Source: Exophiala sp. HKRS030 (Eukaryota; Ascomycota; Eurotiomycetes; Chaetothyriales; Herpotrichiellaceae). Taken from it: a stretch of DNA of 64,000 nucleotides. The position numbers were made by a program, and so were the translations under genes. The stretch is taken from assembly GCA_023897205.1 (NCBI GenBank), contig JAHWDD010000004.1:558001-622000 (forward strand), given 5' to 3'. Of this stretch, positions 47,866-58,521 are shown one piece after another; position 1 is the first letter of the stretch; each line of letters opens with the position of its first letter. The notes beneath the pieces are model-generated. The model saw nothing but the letters and a program-made list of their open reading frames with translations, ran no database searches and was not told where the DNA came from.

Positions 47866-48312
47866 GCTTGATGGCCGGTATTAGCACACCGCCTATATCA
47901 GTAAGTTTCAGAGAGCCGGGCCACGCTTGTGATATCAACTGTCAAGAGATGCGGGTGATCCATGGCGATAAGGCACCTTGTTATTCAAGATTTCGCGTTC
48001 AATTATGAGGTCGTATTGCATCACTGAGGTTTCGGTGTCGAAGCGACAGAAATCAGGCAGCCTGGGATGTCGGTCTTGGAACAGTCCCATAGCCAATCGT
48101 GTGGACCAGCGAATACGAATACGCGTCTTTGCTTCTTCGGTCAGAAATCGAATCAGGAGGATCCGGAGCATTGGCATATGTACTTTTAAGATTTGCAGAA
48201 ACTTAGGCGACCACGTGTTGAGCTTTCCAAGCCGGGGCTCGCATGATCCGCAGAGAACACGGCCCTCCCTAAAACCTTCTGTTCTCTTTTGGTTGTCAAG
48301 ACAGCACCTTCA

Positions 48313-48400
48313 ACGGTGATTTGGGCACTTTCAATTATGATTTGGGGACGGTGATTTGGGCACTTGAAGCTATGATTTGGAGACGGTGATTTGGGCATCT
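48313..48400. repeat. 35-bp tandem repeat, 2.5 copies
   Basis: Units start at 48313, 48348 and 48383 (the last partial) with ACGGTGATTTGGGCACTT; the second half of the unit is a diverged echo of the first (TATGATTTGGGG). The array lies between the ABC transporter start and the regulator gene, in non-coding DNA. Nothing else is seen in 47866-48991. Confidence 0.8.
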
Positions 48401-48991
48401 AGGTCGTGCCTCAGCACCTGAATCTCGACCATTGTAAAAACATGTTCGAAGGGCTATCATGAATTCCGGGTGATGCCTGAGTGATGTTCAATTTAGCCTA
48501 CTCGTTTACAAGCTAAATTGGGTAAAACTATTGCCACACGAATGGGAGATCTCGACTTTGAAAGCCTCCGGGTACCCTCCCTTAAATCAAGTGATAGTTG
48601 CTGCCTATTTTGAATATTGGACAAATCCTTGAACCATGTCAAGACTGCAACCTCTCAAGTCCAATAGCTCAAGAGCACATATTCATATACTTGCTTTGAG
48701 CAGAGATGGACACCAAGTACCTCGCTACTTCGGAGACGTACGTACATGAACTAGCCTCCACTCCATGAATCCTCTTGCAAGTGGATGCCGGAAGCTATTG
48801 CCGCCTGATAAAGCACTCAAATGGGGGTTCACTGCATGGGAGTCTTCGTCGACCCTCTCCACATCCTAAGCTACAATGTTGGAGGGTGCTCGAGATTCAA
48901 ACTGGCACCCATTTCCCACCCAGGAGAGGTACTGAGCAAGGACAATCAGCTGTTTTCCAATCCGTGACAGTAGCGATAAGTAACGATATTT

Positions 48992-51229
48992 TCATACGTA
49001 CCTTGAGTCGAACATACTCTGTAGGTTATCGAAGGGATTAAATGGATAATAAAACTCCTCGAATGGGTTCTGACATAAACCCAATGTCTCCAGGACCGAG
49101 ACTTGACCCATGAGATGTTCCTCGCGTTCGTCATTCTGCCTCGGAGCTGGTTCGGAATGCTGATTCAATTCCTCCGAATGCCGTTCCGATCTCTGGGTTG
49201 TATTCTTGGACGCCTCCATCGTCTTCAGACATTCATTGAACAAATTATGTGTCATGTCGGCGGCCCAGTAAGTTTTCTTGAGGTGTGTCAGGATGATCAT
49301 ATGAAGATCCAGGTTATGGAATGCATGCTGTCGAGCTAAGCCTTCGGCGTTGGCGAACTCGTAGAAGTGAATTTGCATCGGACTCATCATTGCAGTGACG
49401 AGCGTCGAGGGGGAAAGATCAATCATGTCCAAAGTTATCAATTTATTGAGGGCTGATGCAGTTCCTGCGGCCGCTCTCTTGCATCTCTGTACAGCTACTT
49501 GCTGCAGATCAATGCGTTCATCGGTAGTCAGGTGCTCCGGAGTTCTGATCATGTACGACCGATGAAGGGCAATGATGACGGCATTGTAATAGATGTTGAG
49601 ATGGGTGAGATGCAAGGTGAGGAGCGTCGAGCTCTTTTCGGTATCCGATGGAAGGGTCCCTAGAAGCTGCAGGATCTCACCATATGTCGCTTCAAGGTGA
49701 GGCAACGATAGAGGTGGTCGCCTTGGTCGGTAGTGAGTAACCAAGACATCCTCCAGCTTCATCGACAAACTCAACACGTTGATCCAAAGATGAGCCAGTA
49801 CGTCCAGGTCCGAAGGTAGATAATCATCTCTCAATTCATTTGATAGGCCTGCGAGGTCGATCAAAACATCATCGAGACATGGCATGTGTATGTCACAATC
49901 GTCGACATGGAGACGGACTGGTCTTCCGAATGCAAAGGCCAGCCAAATATCACGATTATATACACACCACCATATTCGCCTCCACAGCGCCAGTTTCGAC
50001 GGAGGAAAAGGACAGCGCGTGAGACGATTGTAGTTGGGCTCACGATGGAAACCGCTCCCATGACAGAGGCTGATTGCTACTCCGATCCAGTGCCAGCATC
50101 CGTCCAGGTCCTCAAGATCCACGTACCAAAATGCAAGCAGAACTGCTGCAGAGATGATGTTCGTCTTGTCTGTCTCGAGCTGCGAGTTGTAAAATGCCTG
50201 TCTTGTTTTAAAAACATGCTTCTGTCGATGGAGTCATTACGTACCTTGGCCCGCTGATAGCAAAACTCTTTGAAGGACTTGCGAGATTTGAATCGTTGTT
50301 CCTTGATAACATCGGCATTCACGTAGCTCGCAGCAGCAAAGAATATTGACCATAGCAACAATTTGCTGACCTTTTTTGGATTTTTCGTGTAGTCCTCAAG
50401 AAACTCACCGGCAGAGATGATGGGCAGAGATGGATAAATATACCTGAAGAAACATTGGATCAATTGTCTGCATACAGAAGGCGGGAATTCGAGTCTCTCG
50501 GCGTCGAAGTGCCTTTGGCCTGAGAATTCTCTCTTGTACACGTTCTTTGTGATGATATATGTGGGACCCCTTATGGATCGATTTGGCGAACAAATATCCG
50601 CCAAGAACTCTAGACCTTCTGCTTCTCCTACACGGCGTTGGCATTAGCATCGATTACTTGTAAGATAAGAATGATAGATTTACCTGCATGATAAGGTACA
50701 ACGATATTGTTACTTGACTGATCACGAGAAGCCTGTTGTCGAGGACCAGGGGTGGTGTCTTCAATATGCGAGGAAGCTGCAATAGTGCGGGCAATCGCCA
50801 CTCGTCTGTCTTGCTCTCCAGGAGATGGTGGCTCACTGGCAGGAGTTACAACTTCAGGACGTTCTTGGGATGTGACCGTGCTTGGCGCTTGATATGGGTC
50901 GGTGTTGTTTGTTGACTGATTCGACGGAGTTGGTGGGTATGGTGAAGTCGTGATGATACTCACACTCTCTCGAGGTCGAATAGGTTGATGTGGTTTCCTG
51001 TCACGGTTGGCAATGATATCAGAATCACTGCGTCGAGATTATCTCTAGTGTGCCTTTGGGCCACTTACGGCGCTGGTGGTCGCCCATAGACGGCACATGT
51101 GGTACCATCCTGAGCACAATTGGTACACGGCACACCTTGCGTAGCTACATTGCAGCGGACGCGGCGATTATGGCATGTAGTGCATGCAATAGCAGCACGT
51201 TTTCGTTTCCGCGTAGCTTGCGCCGACAT
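48992..51229 (-). CDS. Zn(II)2Cys6 transcription factor, Ctf1/Far-like
   Basis: Four exons, 51229-51069, 50997-50684, 50627-50245 and 50197-48992 (introns 71, 56 and 47 nt), give 687 residues. After a basic start (RKRKRAAIAC) the zinc cluster has Cys16, 19, 26, 35, 38 and 45 (C-x2-C-x6-C-x8-C-x2-C-x6-C). A Ser/Pro/Thr-rich linker leads to the Fungal_trans region with FFRYIYPSLPIISAGEFL, AAASYVNADVI, and the highly typical GCWHWIGVAISLCHGSG and LWRRIWWCVYNRD. That order and wording are like cutinase factor Ctf1 / fatty-acid regulators FarA/FarB, though this is not proof of the same targets. It is transcribed toward the ABC transporter on the same strand, 1.1 kb upstream of it. Confidence 0.9.
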
Positions 51230-52384
51230 TGCGTTGAAACCTGCCTAGGTAGTCCGACCACAGCGAAGGAGGTTCAATATCAGTTCCATTCTTAGTATTC
51301 GCAACAACCTCGGAGGTGGGAAAGTATGCGGGGGATAGCACGAAGCCGCGGCAAAATGCTCGATGAAGGTAAGCGACAGGGGCAAGTAACGACCAAGACA
51401 CCAAGACTCATGTAATTACATACATCCGTCACACCGTAGCCAGCAGCTTCACAAGCTCTGCGAAGTGCGGGATCGTGAAACTCTCGAATGATGTCAAAAG
51501 AAAAGACTGGAGAACAAAGCCTGGGGAGTCGCGTGAACTCGTAATCCGGGGCAGCATTCTTTGTGTCACATCTTCATTCGTTCTGTAACCTCGGTTGCGA
51601 ATCTGCTACAAGCTAGAGGTCCGTGGGCATCTGGAAGATCCAAGAGCTGCACAACTCCTGGACCTTGGCGACAATCATTTCTTGTTTGATGATTTGTCAA
51701 TTTGTGTACAGTCAAAGGTATTGATCCCGTCCGAACCTCTATCCTCGTTGGCTGGGATTAAAGTTTCTTGCGGAGGACCATCTAATTTATATCAATTGCT
51801 CATCTACGGAGTACACATCCCCCACTGCACAACAGCCTGCGGGCGACCAAGTATGACTGAAAAAACTGGTGACTAACCAGTTCTCTGGTGGCCGCTCCAG
51901 GCTCTGCGAGTGACGACATACCAGTCAGCCCCCACCACAATGTCGACGATAAGCCTAACCCCAAGCTATTTGCTTGCCCTGTCAAGCACCGAGTCAAGCA
52001 CCTCATTCAATTGACCTACAGGCTTGGATACCCACCTCGTCGTAAATAGAGCCATATACAGTATAGACTCTGGAGAGATCGGGGACTCTGGGTTGAGGAA
52101 CCATTGACAGTTCATTGTCGTGTCTCCCCCAGATTTGAGCAATCTTACCTCATGAATCGCAATTCGCAGTCTCTCATTATGATTAGAGGCCAGATACCTC
52201 GGCGAGGCATCGATGCTGAGGCTCGTCTCTCGAGCCAAAGGAAAGGTAACGTATGTAAAAGAAGCTCTCAAGGATACAGCCGTTCTGAGTGATTTATACT
52301 GTCTTCCCTCTCTTCCACCACCGTGGTCTCTTTCTCATCTCCATGACATTGGACAGGTCTTCACATTTACAGATTGCCGCAAAC
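51230..52384. other. Intergenic / promoter region
   Basis: Contains the promoters of the regulator (minus) and of the decayed MFS gene (plus). A few open frames (51595-51876 plus, 51966-52271 minus) lack recognisable domains. No RNA gene or repeat was seen. Confidence 0.45.
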
Positions 52385-52870
52385 ATGGAGTCGAAAGGCC
52401 CGGAGCCGGGTCCTCATCACAATTCTTCAGAATTAATCGACAAGACAGAAGCTCAGCATGACGAAATCGTCACAAGGGTCGAGGAGAATGTAGGTCTTCG
52501 TTCGGATGGAGACGATCTTGATCATGAGCATGAACCAAAGGTAGTCCTTTCACTGAGTGAAAGTCTCAAGAAGACTGTGTCTTAGATCTCATCTCAGATG
52601 TCCTTCAGACGCTTCGTGTGCTACCTGTCTATTTATACGGCAAGTTTACTGAAGGAAAGGTCAAGGTCTTATGTTCTCATAACTCCCAGGTTCCTCACGC
52701 CCCTACATCTACGGAGACATTGGCGCTGTGGATGAATGGGTTTGGTAGTAGGTACGGCTCTCTCGCCTGGCAAGGGAAATTCTCTGACGGTCTGAAGGTC
52801 TTGGGAAATCTTCTCGCACTGGATGGCGTTTGTCATTTTGTCGCATCACTCTCCGATCTCATCGGCATAA
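52385..52870 (+). pseudogene. 5' fragment of an MFS transporter, decayed and cut by a transposon
   Basis: ATG at 52385 opens 52 codons of an acidic, hydrophilic N-terminus. A plausible 57-nt intron (52541-52597) leads to MSFRRFVCYLS. After that the family-like pieces lie in different frames: PYIYGDIGAVDEWVW (ended by TAG TAG), then NLLALDGVCHFVASLSDLIG, which matches the start of the first transmembrane bundle of fungal TRI12/siderophore-type major-facilitator proteins. The Tc1-type transposon begins right after, at 52873, where the MFS signature (LSDxxGRR) should continue. No clear continuation is visible past 55457. The stops and frame changes show decay beyond the insertion itself. Confidence 0.6.
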
Positions 52871-53032
52871 TACAATGGTCTACCCTAAAAGTTTTACTCC
52901 CTGTCAGTTTTTGCGGGTCTAGTGGCTTGGCGGGCTTGGCGGATTCTCATTGGTCAGTTAAAGCGTCAATAGTAGTTAACTTTTCCAAGCATATGACGTC
53001 GTGTATGCGACTCCTGCACGTTATTTATAGAT

Positions 53033-53073
53033 AAGAATAATTTTATATATAATTTATATATAAAATTATTCTT
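53033..53073. repeat. 41-bp perfect palindrome inside the transposon
   Basis: Two 20-bp arms (left starts AAGAATAATTTTATATA) are exact reverse complements with one base between them. It sits at the left boundary where normal-looking DNA changes to RIP-mutated DNA. It could form a hairpin; part of its AT content may be a product of RIP. Confidence 0.85.
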
Positions 53074-54563
53074 AAGAAATTAATACTTTTAGTTCCTTTA
53101 TACTCTCACTAATATTTAATAAAGATTTATAGAATACTATAGTACTCGCATTACCTTCCTAATTAGGTAATAGCGCTCGTAAATAAAATAAGTAGCTTAC
53201 ACTAAGTGCGCCTCTATTAATAACCTTATTATCGTTAATTATAATAATAACAATAACTTCATTAAATCTCTATTAAATCTTATTATTTTTAAGTCGTTTT
53301 ACTTATAAATAAGGCGTCTTTATTATAAATCTAATCTTCTCTATCGAGATTATATCCCTTAAGGATAAAAGGTAAGTAAATTAAGGTTTTATAATAAGAT
53401 TAGCTAACTACGTAACCTTACTTACCTCGTCGATAGCAACCTCCTATAGCGATACTAACGCCTATAAAACTAAGGTAATTCCTCCTTCTCCTTATTATTC
53501 TTCCTCCTTAATATCTATTCTCTCGTAAGTTTCGTTCTAGAAAGACTTTCTATATAAATCTCTATATAAATTACTTCCGTAATGGAGTAATACTCTTAAA
53601 GTTTACTTACTTAAACTATAGTTAAGGAGTCTATTGATCTTAATTACTCTCGTAAGTTAACGCTAGAATAGATCCGCGGTAGCCCTAGTAGGGTTATATT
53701 AGTAAGCTAATACCTCTTATATCCTTCCTTACTAATAAATTAGGTAAATAATAGGCGAAGAATAATAGAAGAATAGGCCTTTTAGCTAGGATTTACCTAC
53801 TCCTTCTATAGGCGAGTTATATATTATAACTTACGATAACGACGTATATCTCTATTCTAGATATAATAAGGAGTCTCCTATCGATCCTATAACTCCGCTA
53901 AATCGTAATATTACGATATTATCGTCTCCTACGATAATCGACTTTAACTTATTCGGTATAGAATAGTATAGCTCTTTAATTCCTTCTCCTATACTAATTT
54001 AGTCTATAACTAGAGAAAAGAGTCTTCGGTCGTATACTTACGCTAATTCCTTACTATACTAGTATTATCGGTTTACGTTACGGAAATCCTATAAGTCGTA
54101 TAAGCTAAATCCTTGCTTAAATTATATAATAGTTTCTCCTATACTAATTTACTTGCTAGTAATATTAATTATCTCCCCGATTAGGGTTTTTCGCCTTCCG
54201 TCGCTACCGCCTCTATTCCTATCGCTAATCGCGTCGCCTAAACCTAACTTACCTACTACTATTACTCCTACCGACCTTCCTATGTAATATAACTCGCCTA
54301 CTCGCGCTAGCTTATACCTCGATCGTAATAAGCGAGACTTAATTCTTAAGCTTTATAATTCTAGTATAGGCCCTACGTAAATTAAGTAACTTATAGGAAA
54401 GAGTATTTAGTAAGTAAGATATACCTTAAAGATATAAAGAGCGACTCCTATACGATATTTAGGAAGACTAATTATTCTATAAGGAGAGCTTCTCGACTAG
54501 TTAATCGAGTATATTACTAGGTTACGTATCGGCTATCGTGCGTAGTATAGCGACTTAGTTAGA

Positions 54564-55331
54564 ACTCTTAATTTACCTATAAAAGAGGCTATAATAAGAA
54601 GGACGTTATAGCGCGAGGGCTTCTTCTATAGGGTTATAATTAAAAGAGTAATTCTTATCGAGAAGTATCGCTTTAATCGTATTAAGTTTACGAAGTGGTA
54701 TCTTAACCTTACTCCTAAGTAACGTTAACTTCTTATTTTCTACGATAAATCCTAGATCTCCTTAGAATTTTACCGTAAAGTGCGGGTTACTCGTAGAGTT
54801 AGCGAAGCTAATTATTACACTTATATAATTAATCGAATCTAACGAAAAGCCGCCTAGATACTATAGGGCGGAATAATAGGTTATCGTAGGCTTCCTCCTA
54901 TCCTATAGTAGATAACTTAGGGTAAGATAAATAGTTCCTCATATATTTTACGTGTGTTGACGGTCCTTGACGACTAGATTACCTACTAACCGAACTCCGT
55001 AAGCCTACGTACGAATATTAGGTTAGCCTAGGATAATGTACCCGCGTATACTACATAAGTAACTTAGACCTAGCTTCGTAAAAGGGGAATTTTAGTAGTA
55101 AAATAGCCTGCAAGATCCCCGGATTTAAATCTAACCGAAAAGATGTGGTGCAGCCTCAAGGATATTATTGCTTAGAAATTCCCTAAATATAACTCTCTTA
55201 AATCGCTTGGTGAGAATATCCTAACGGCTTACGAGTTAGTCCCGGAGAAGTCTCTTATAGTATTTCAGGCCGAAATGCCCGATCGTTGTACTGTAATTAT
55301 GCAGGTGCAAGGGGCGCACTTTCCGGAATAG
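54564..55331 (+). pseudogene. Tc1-type transposase, C-terminal two thirds, RIP-inactivated
   Basis: One reading frame keeps the order of a Tc1 transposase: a helix-turn-helix end (TLNLPIKEAIIRR), then the linker, then the catalytic triad. The triad codons are GAT at 54744-54746 (in FYDKS), GAT at 55032-55034 (in DNVPAYTT) and GAA at 55137-55139 (in SPDLNLTEKMW). The last two are separated by 34 residues, the DD34E spacing of Tc1 rather than mariner (DD34D) or Fot1. Many in-frame stops are TAA or TAG where Gln or Trp is expected, as RIP would produce from CAA/CAG and TGG. It ends at TAG 55329-55331. It is non-functional, so movement now would need another copy. Confidence 0.85.
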
Positions 55332-55457
55332 CTATATCCCTGTACCTTGTCGTTATCCTAGCAGCCTTGCACCTATTGGTGCAGATAAACAGCAACAATC
55401 CACTCCTTGACCCACAAAAAACGACAGGGAGTAAAACTTTTAGGGTAGACCATTGTA

Positions 55458-58400
55458 AGTGTGGAATTGGCAGCGGTGAGAACTGAAGTGGGAAGTGGAT
55501 ATCTACCAACCATTCAAGGTGGGCGTGGGTGGGCTTTGCTCGGGATCATCCAGTGGCATCTTCCGACTAGAAACGGGGCGTCGTCTGAAGCCAACTGTGA
55601 GTCGAATCTGACTTGCACTCTTGATTGATCCAGGTTGAGTTGCTGCGACTTCATGCAACTTGCGATGCAAGTGACCCCATAGCTGAACCTCAGCGGGCGT
55701 GGTTTGCAGCACAACGTTGAGTGCTGGTAAGAGTTGACTGGAGCACAATGACGAAGGCAGTCTTCCAACTCGCCTGTCATGGTCGACACGACCCGCTGCG
55801 GCCGGCGCCAGCGCTGCAAGCTCCGGTCCAAAGTGTAACAGTGTGGACAAGTCATTGTCGTTATCACTCGACTCCACTTCCCACTGATACGTCCAAATTA
55901 TCACCGCCGTCCTCGCAGTTTTGCCGTCCTGATCTGGGTGGTTGCTGCCGTCTAGGGTAAGATCTACAGGGGCATCTTCATTCGTGGTCAACCTCTGAAC
56001 CAGGACTCTGGCGGGTCGACTGAGGCGACCACGCCTTTCTCCTTCTGGGGACCTAGTAGACCAGTGGAAGCACCTTGACTCTGTGACGGGAATCACGAGC
56101 TTTGCAGCATGCAGCGAACCGAGACTGACGTGGCAGCTTCCCGTACAATCGAGCTGTTCTTGTGACCTTTGACACCTCTGTTTCGTACTGTGGCTTTTTT
56201 CACAGCCTGCTCCTCACAGCCCTCAAAGAATCACTTCAACGCAGCAATTCAATTGTTGACTGGAGGTAAGGAGTACTGTGCATTGCCTGACTCCTGTGGT
56301 CTTGGCTTCATCCGTTGGGCATCAGTGATTTCGAACAACCTTCATGATCAGCGTTCCTATCATCTGTTCATGGAAGCTAAGGTTTGCGGCTATGTAACCC
56401 ATTTGGCTTCTTGAACCACTTTTGCCGCACCTGTAACGTGACTTTTTCTCTAGAATGCAATCTCAGAATTTGGATGTGGAGCTACATACCCCATGCCGTG
56501 CTGGATACTGAGTCAATATTATCTTAAATACATTATCTATTGCAACCTCGGCGGTCAGAGGCAAGAAGGACTTGGATTTCGGGGACGACGGGAGATTATC
56601 CCAGGTGCTCCTGTGTTGGGCAAGGTCAAACCGCGGAGCCTGGAAGGATGAGTAACACTACCAACCTCGGATGGCCGCTCGCCTCGAGGGCCTTGGAAAG
56701 CGATGGTTGGCTTTCATTGTGACGTGGCCTCAGGTCTCCTGGCTGGGGCTGTCCAAGATGGCATAATGTAACCAATCTCAACCCGGAAACTGCTGTGGTT
56801 CTATGGGCAATAAAAACATTTGCCCCGAGGCTGTGTGTGGAACCTGTTCGGAGGACAGGGGAGGAGAATAAGAAAGGACGTTTGGTTTTACGATTGAGAA
56901 CAAATAATTGGCCTTCGCCCGTAGGCACCTACCGCAGCATATGTACTGAGTATTACAGATGTGCACCAAGATTTATGCACAAGCTTGTCTGATCGCCTTA
57001 CCTTGGAATCGCTACCTGAGAACCGGGAGAAGACCGATCCGTTTTAAATATATTGTGCTTGCGATGACATTATCTGGGTCGATCCGGCTGATGCCTATCT
57101 CGATGCTTGACAGCTAATCATGTCGTACCGGCGGGTTGGGACAGCAAGGTCCGGGGGTATATTCCAGAATTAATCTGCATCACTGTCATCAGTTAACTTG
57201 GAGCCTTTCTGTATAAATGACATAGTGTGTGCATCTGGAGCTCCATGAATTCAGAAGTTTGATGATGGTGATGTTTTCGTTCAAAGACTTGTAGTCTCAG
57301 TTGAACTATGCTTATTTGTGTTTGGTTCATCATGGTAGGAGAGTATCAAAGCCGGCCCAAAGTGCTCGAAGGGTACCGTGATGGGAAGACTTACTCGTTT
57401 TCAAGGATACATTCACACAGCCTAACGCACAGATCTCGAGTATCGAATTGGCATACCTGTCAGCAGCGTTTCATTGCGTAAGTTCAATAGGCAGGTCAAT
57501 ACGCATAGTGGTGTCACCTCATCATATATGGGTATCTGAAGGAAGAGATAAAAAGGAAGAAATTCAGAATTTCCCACCAGGATTTGGATTGTTCCTTCAC
57601 GTGACCGGCAAGTTTGTGGTTGATCGAGTTCTTGGCATTGGAAATTTTGAGACTCTTGGCGTAGTAATTCAGGTAGGCACCTGTCCGGAGATGCTCCCGC
57701 CACAGAATCTCAGTACCACTCGTTTCAAATCTCACACTACCAAGGCAATCAAGTATCTATTGGATGGCATCTAGGGTCGCCGTCGATGAAACTGCTCAAG
57801 TATGTGGTGGATCTCTTGATTCTGCGTACATGGACGGAGTCCAGCAAACAACGCTTTTGTGCACAGGCATGACACCCTGAGATAACGGACGACCCCAACC
57901 CAATATTGAATGGTGGTCTCTGACTGGCTCATTTTACTACGAAGCAGGCATAACATGCAGCTGTCCCGACTCCGCGGTGGTTCCAATCTCAAAAAATTTG
58001 ACGTGTTGCATTTGGTTCAAAATCTACATGTGCCTGTTCGTTGAATCGTGGCCAGCCAAATAGTCTCCTACACAACACTGCGTAGTTGAATTATTGGCGA
58101 CCCTACAACCGATTCCGAGAAGCATATCAATGAATTCTAAATCACAGATTTGCAGAAGACCGACAAGGTCCATGCCGAGTAGTTGGGATCGTCAAGACGA
58201 GAGCGGTACGCACGAAGGCAACACACAAAATGCCTTGATTATACTACCAGGTAGGTAGAAAATTGCCATTGTGGCCGCATACACGAACGCAAGGCAACTG
58301 GCTTCATTTGGAAAGCGCGACCCTACGTTCGAGGAAACTCGCTGCCTGTACCTTCCTATTGACCTCGCATCTGCGGTTTTATCTCCTACTTCCAGAGGTT

Positions 58401-58521
58401 CCCTACAAATTTACTTGAGCCGTGAATCCTCCTGCTCATATTTGTACAACATGACTCTGCCACAAGTCACCCATTTCATGTCTTGTGAAACTCGCCCGAG
58501 TCTCCGACTGTGTGAATTGTA
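55458..58521. other. Long gap with no supported gene
   Basis: The largest open frame is minus 55503-56096 (197 codons, opening at GTG with an internal Met only near its end). It has some protein-like texture but no domain and no splice partners. A plus frame at 57448-57774 is also unrecognised. No transposon ends, LTRs, tandem arrays or RNA genes were found. Confidence 0.4.

Larger units (their letters stand above)
52873..55455 (+). mobile_element. 2583-bp Tc1-type (DD34E) transposon, core RIP-mutated
   Basis: The ends are inverted repeats, perfect for 33 bp (starting CAATGGTCTACCCT) and similar beyond, flanked by TA at 52871-52872 and 55456-55457, the Tc1/mariner target duplication. Between about 53040 and 54945 the DNA is strongly depleted in CA and TG, full of TA, yet keeps CG: the signature of RIP. 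The outer 170 bp on the left and about 500 bp on the right look much less mutated. A transposase relic is readable on the plus strand. At 2.6 kb it is long for Tc1; the left 1.5 kb has no readable function. It interrupts an MFS gene fragment and shares ends with the MITE at 5413-5629. Confidence 0.9.

Noticed and set aside
53040..54945. AT-rich block as a centromere or CRISPR-like array
   Set aside because: It lies inside a TA-flanked Tc1 element, and its composition is explained by RIP; no repeat-spacer order.
55503..56096. 197-codon minus-strand open frame beside the transposon
   Set aside because: No ATG near its start, no domain; some protein-like stretches, but not enough to annotate.
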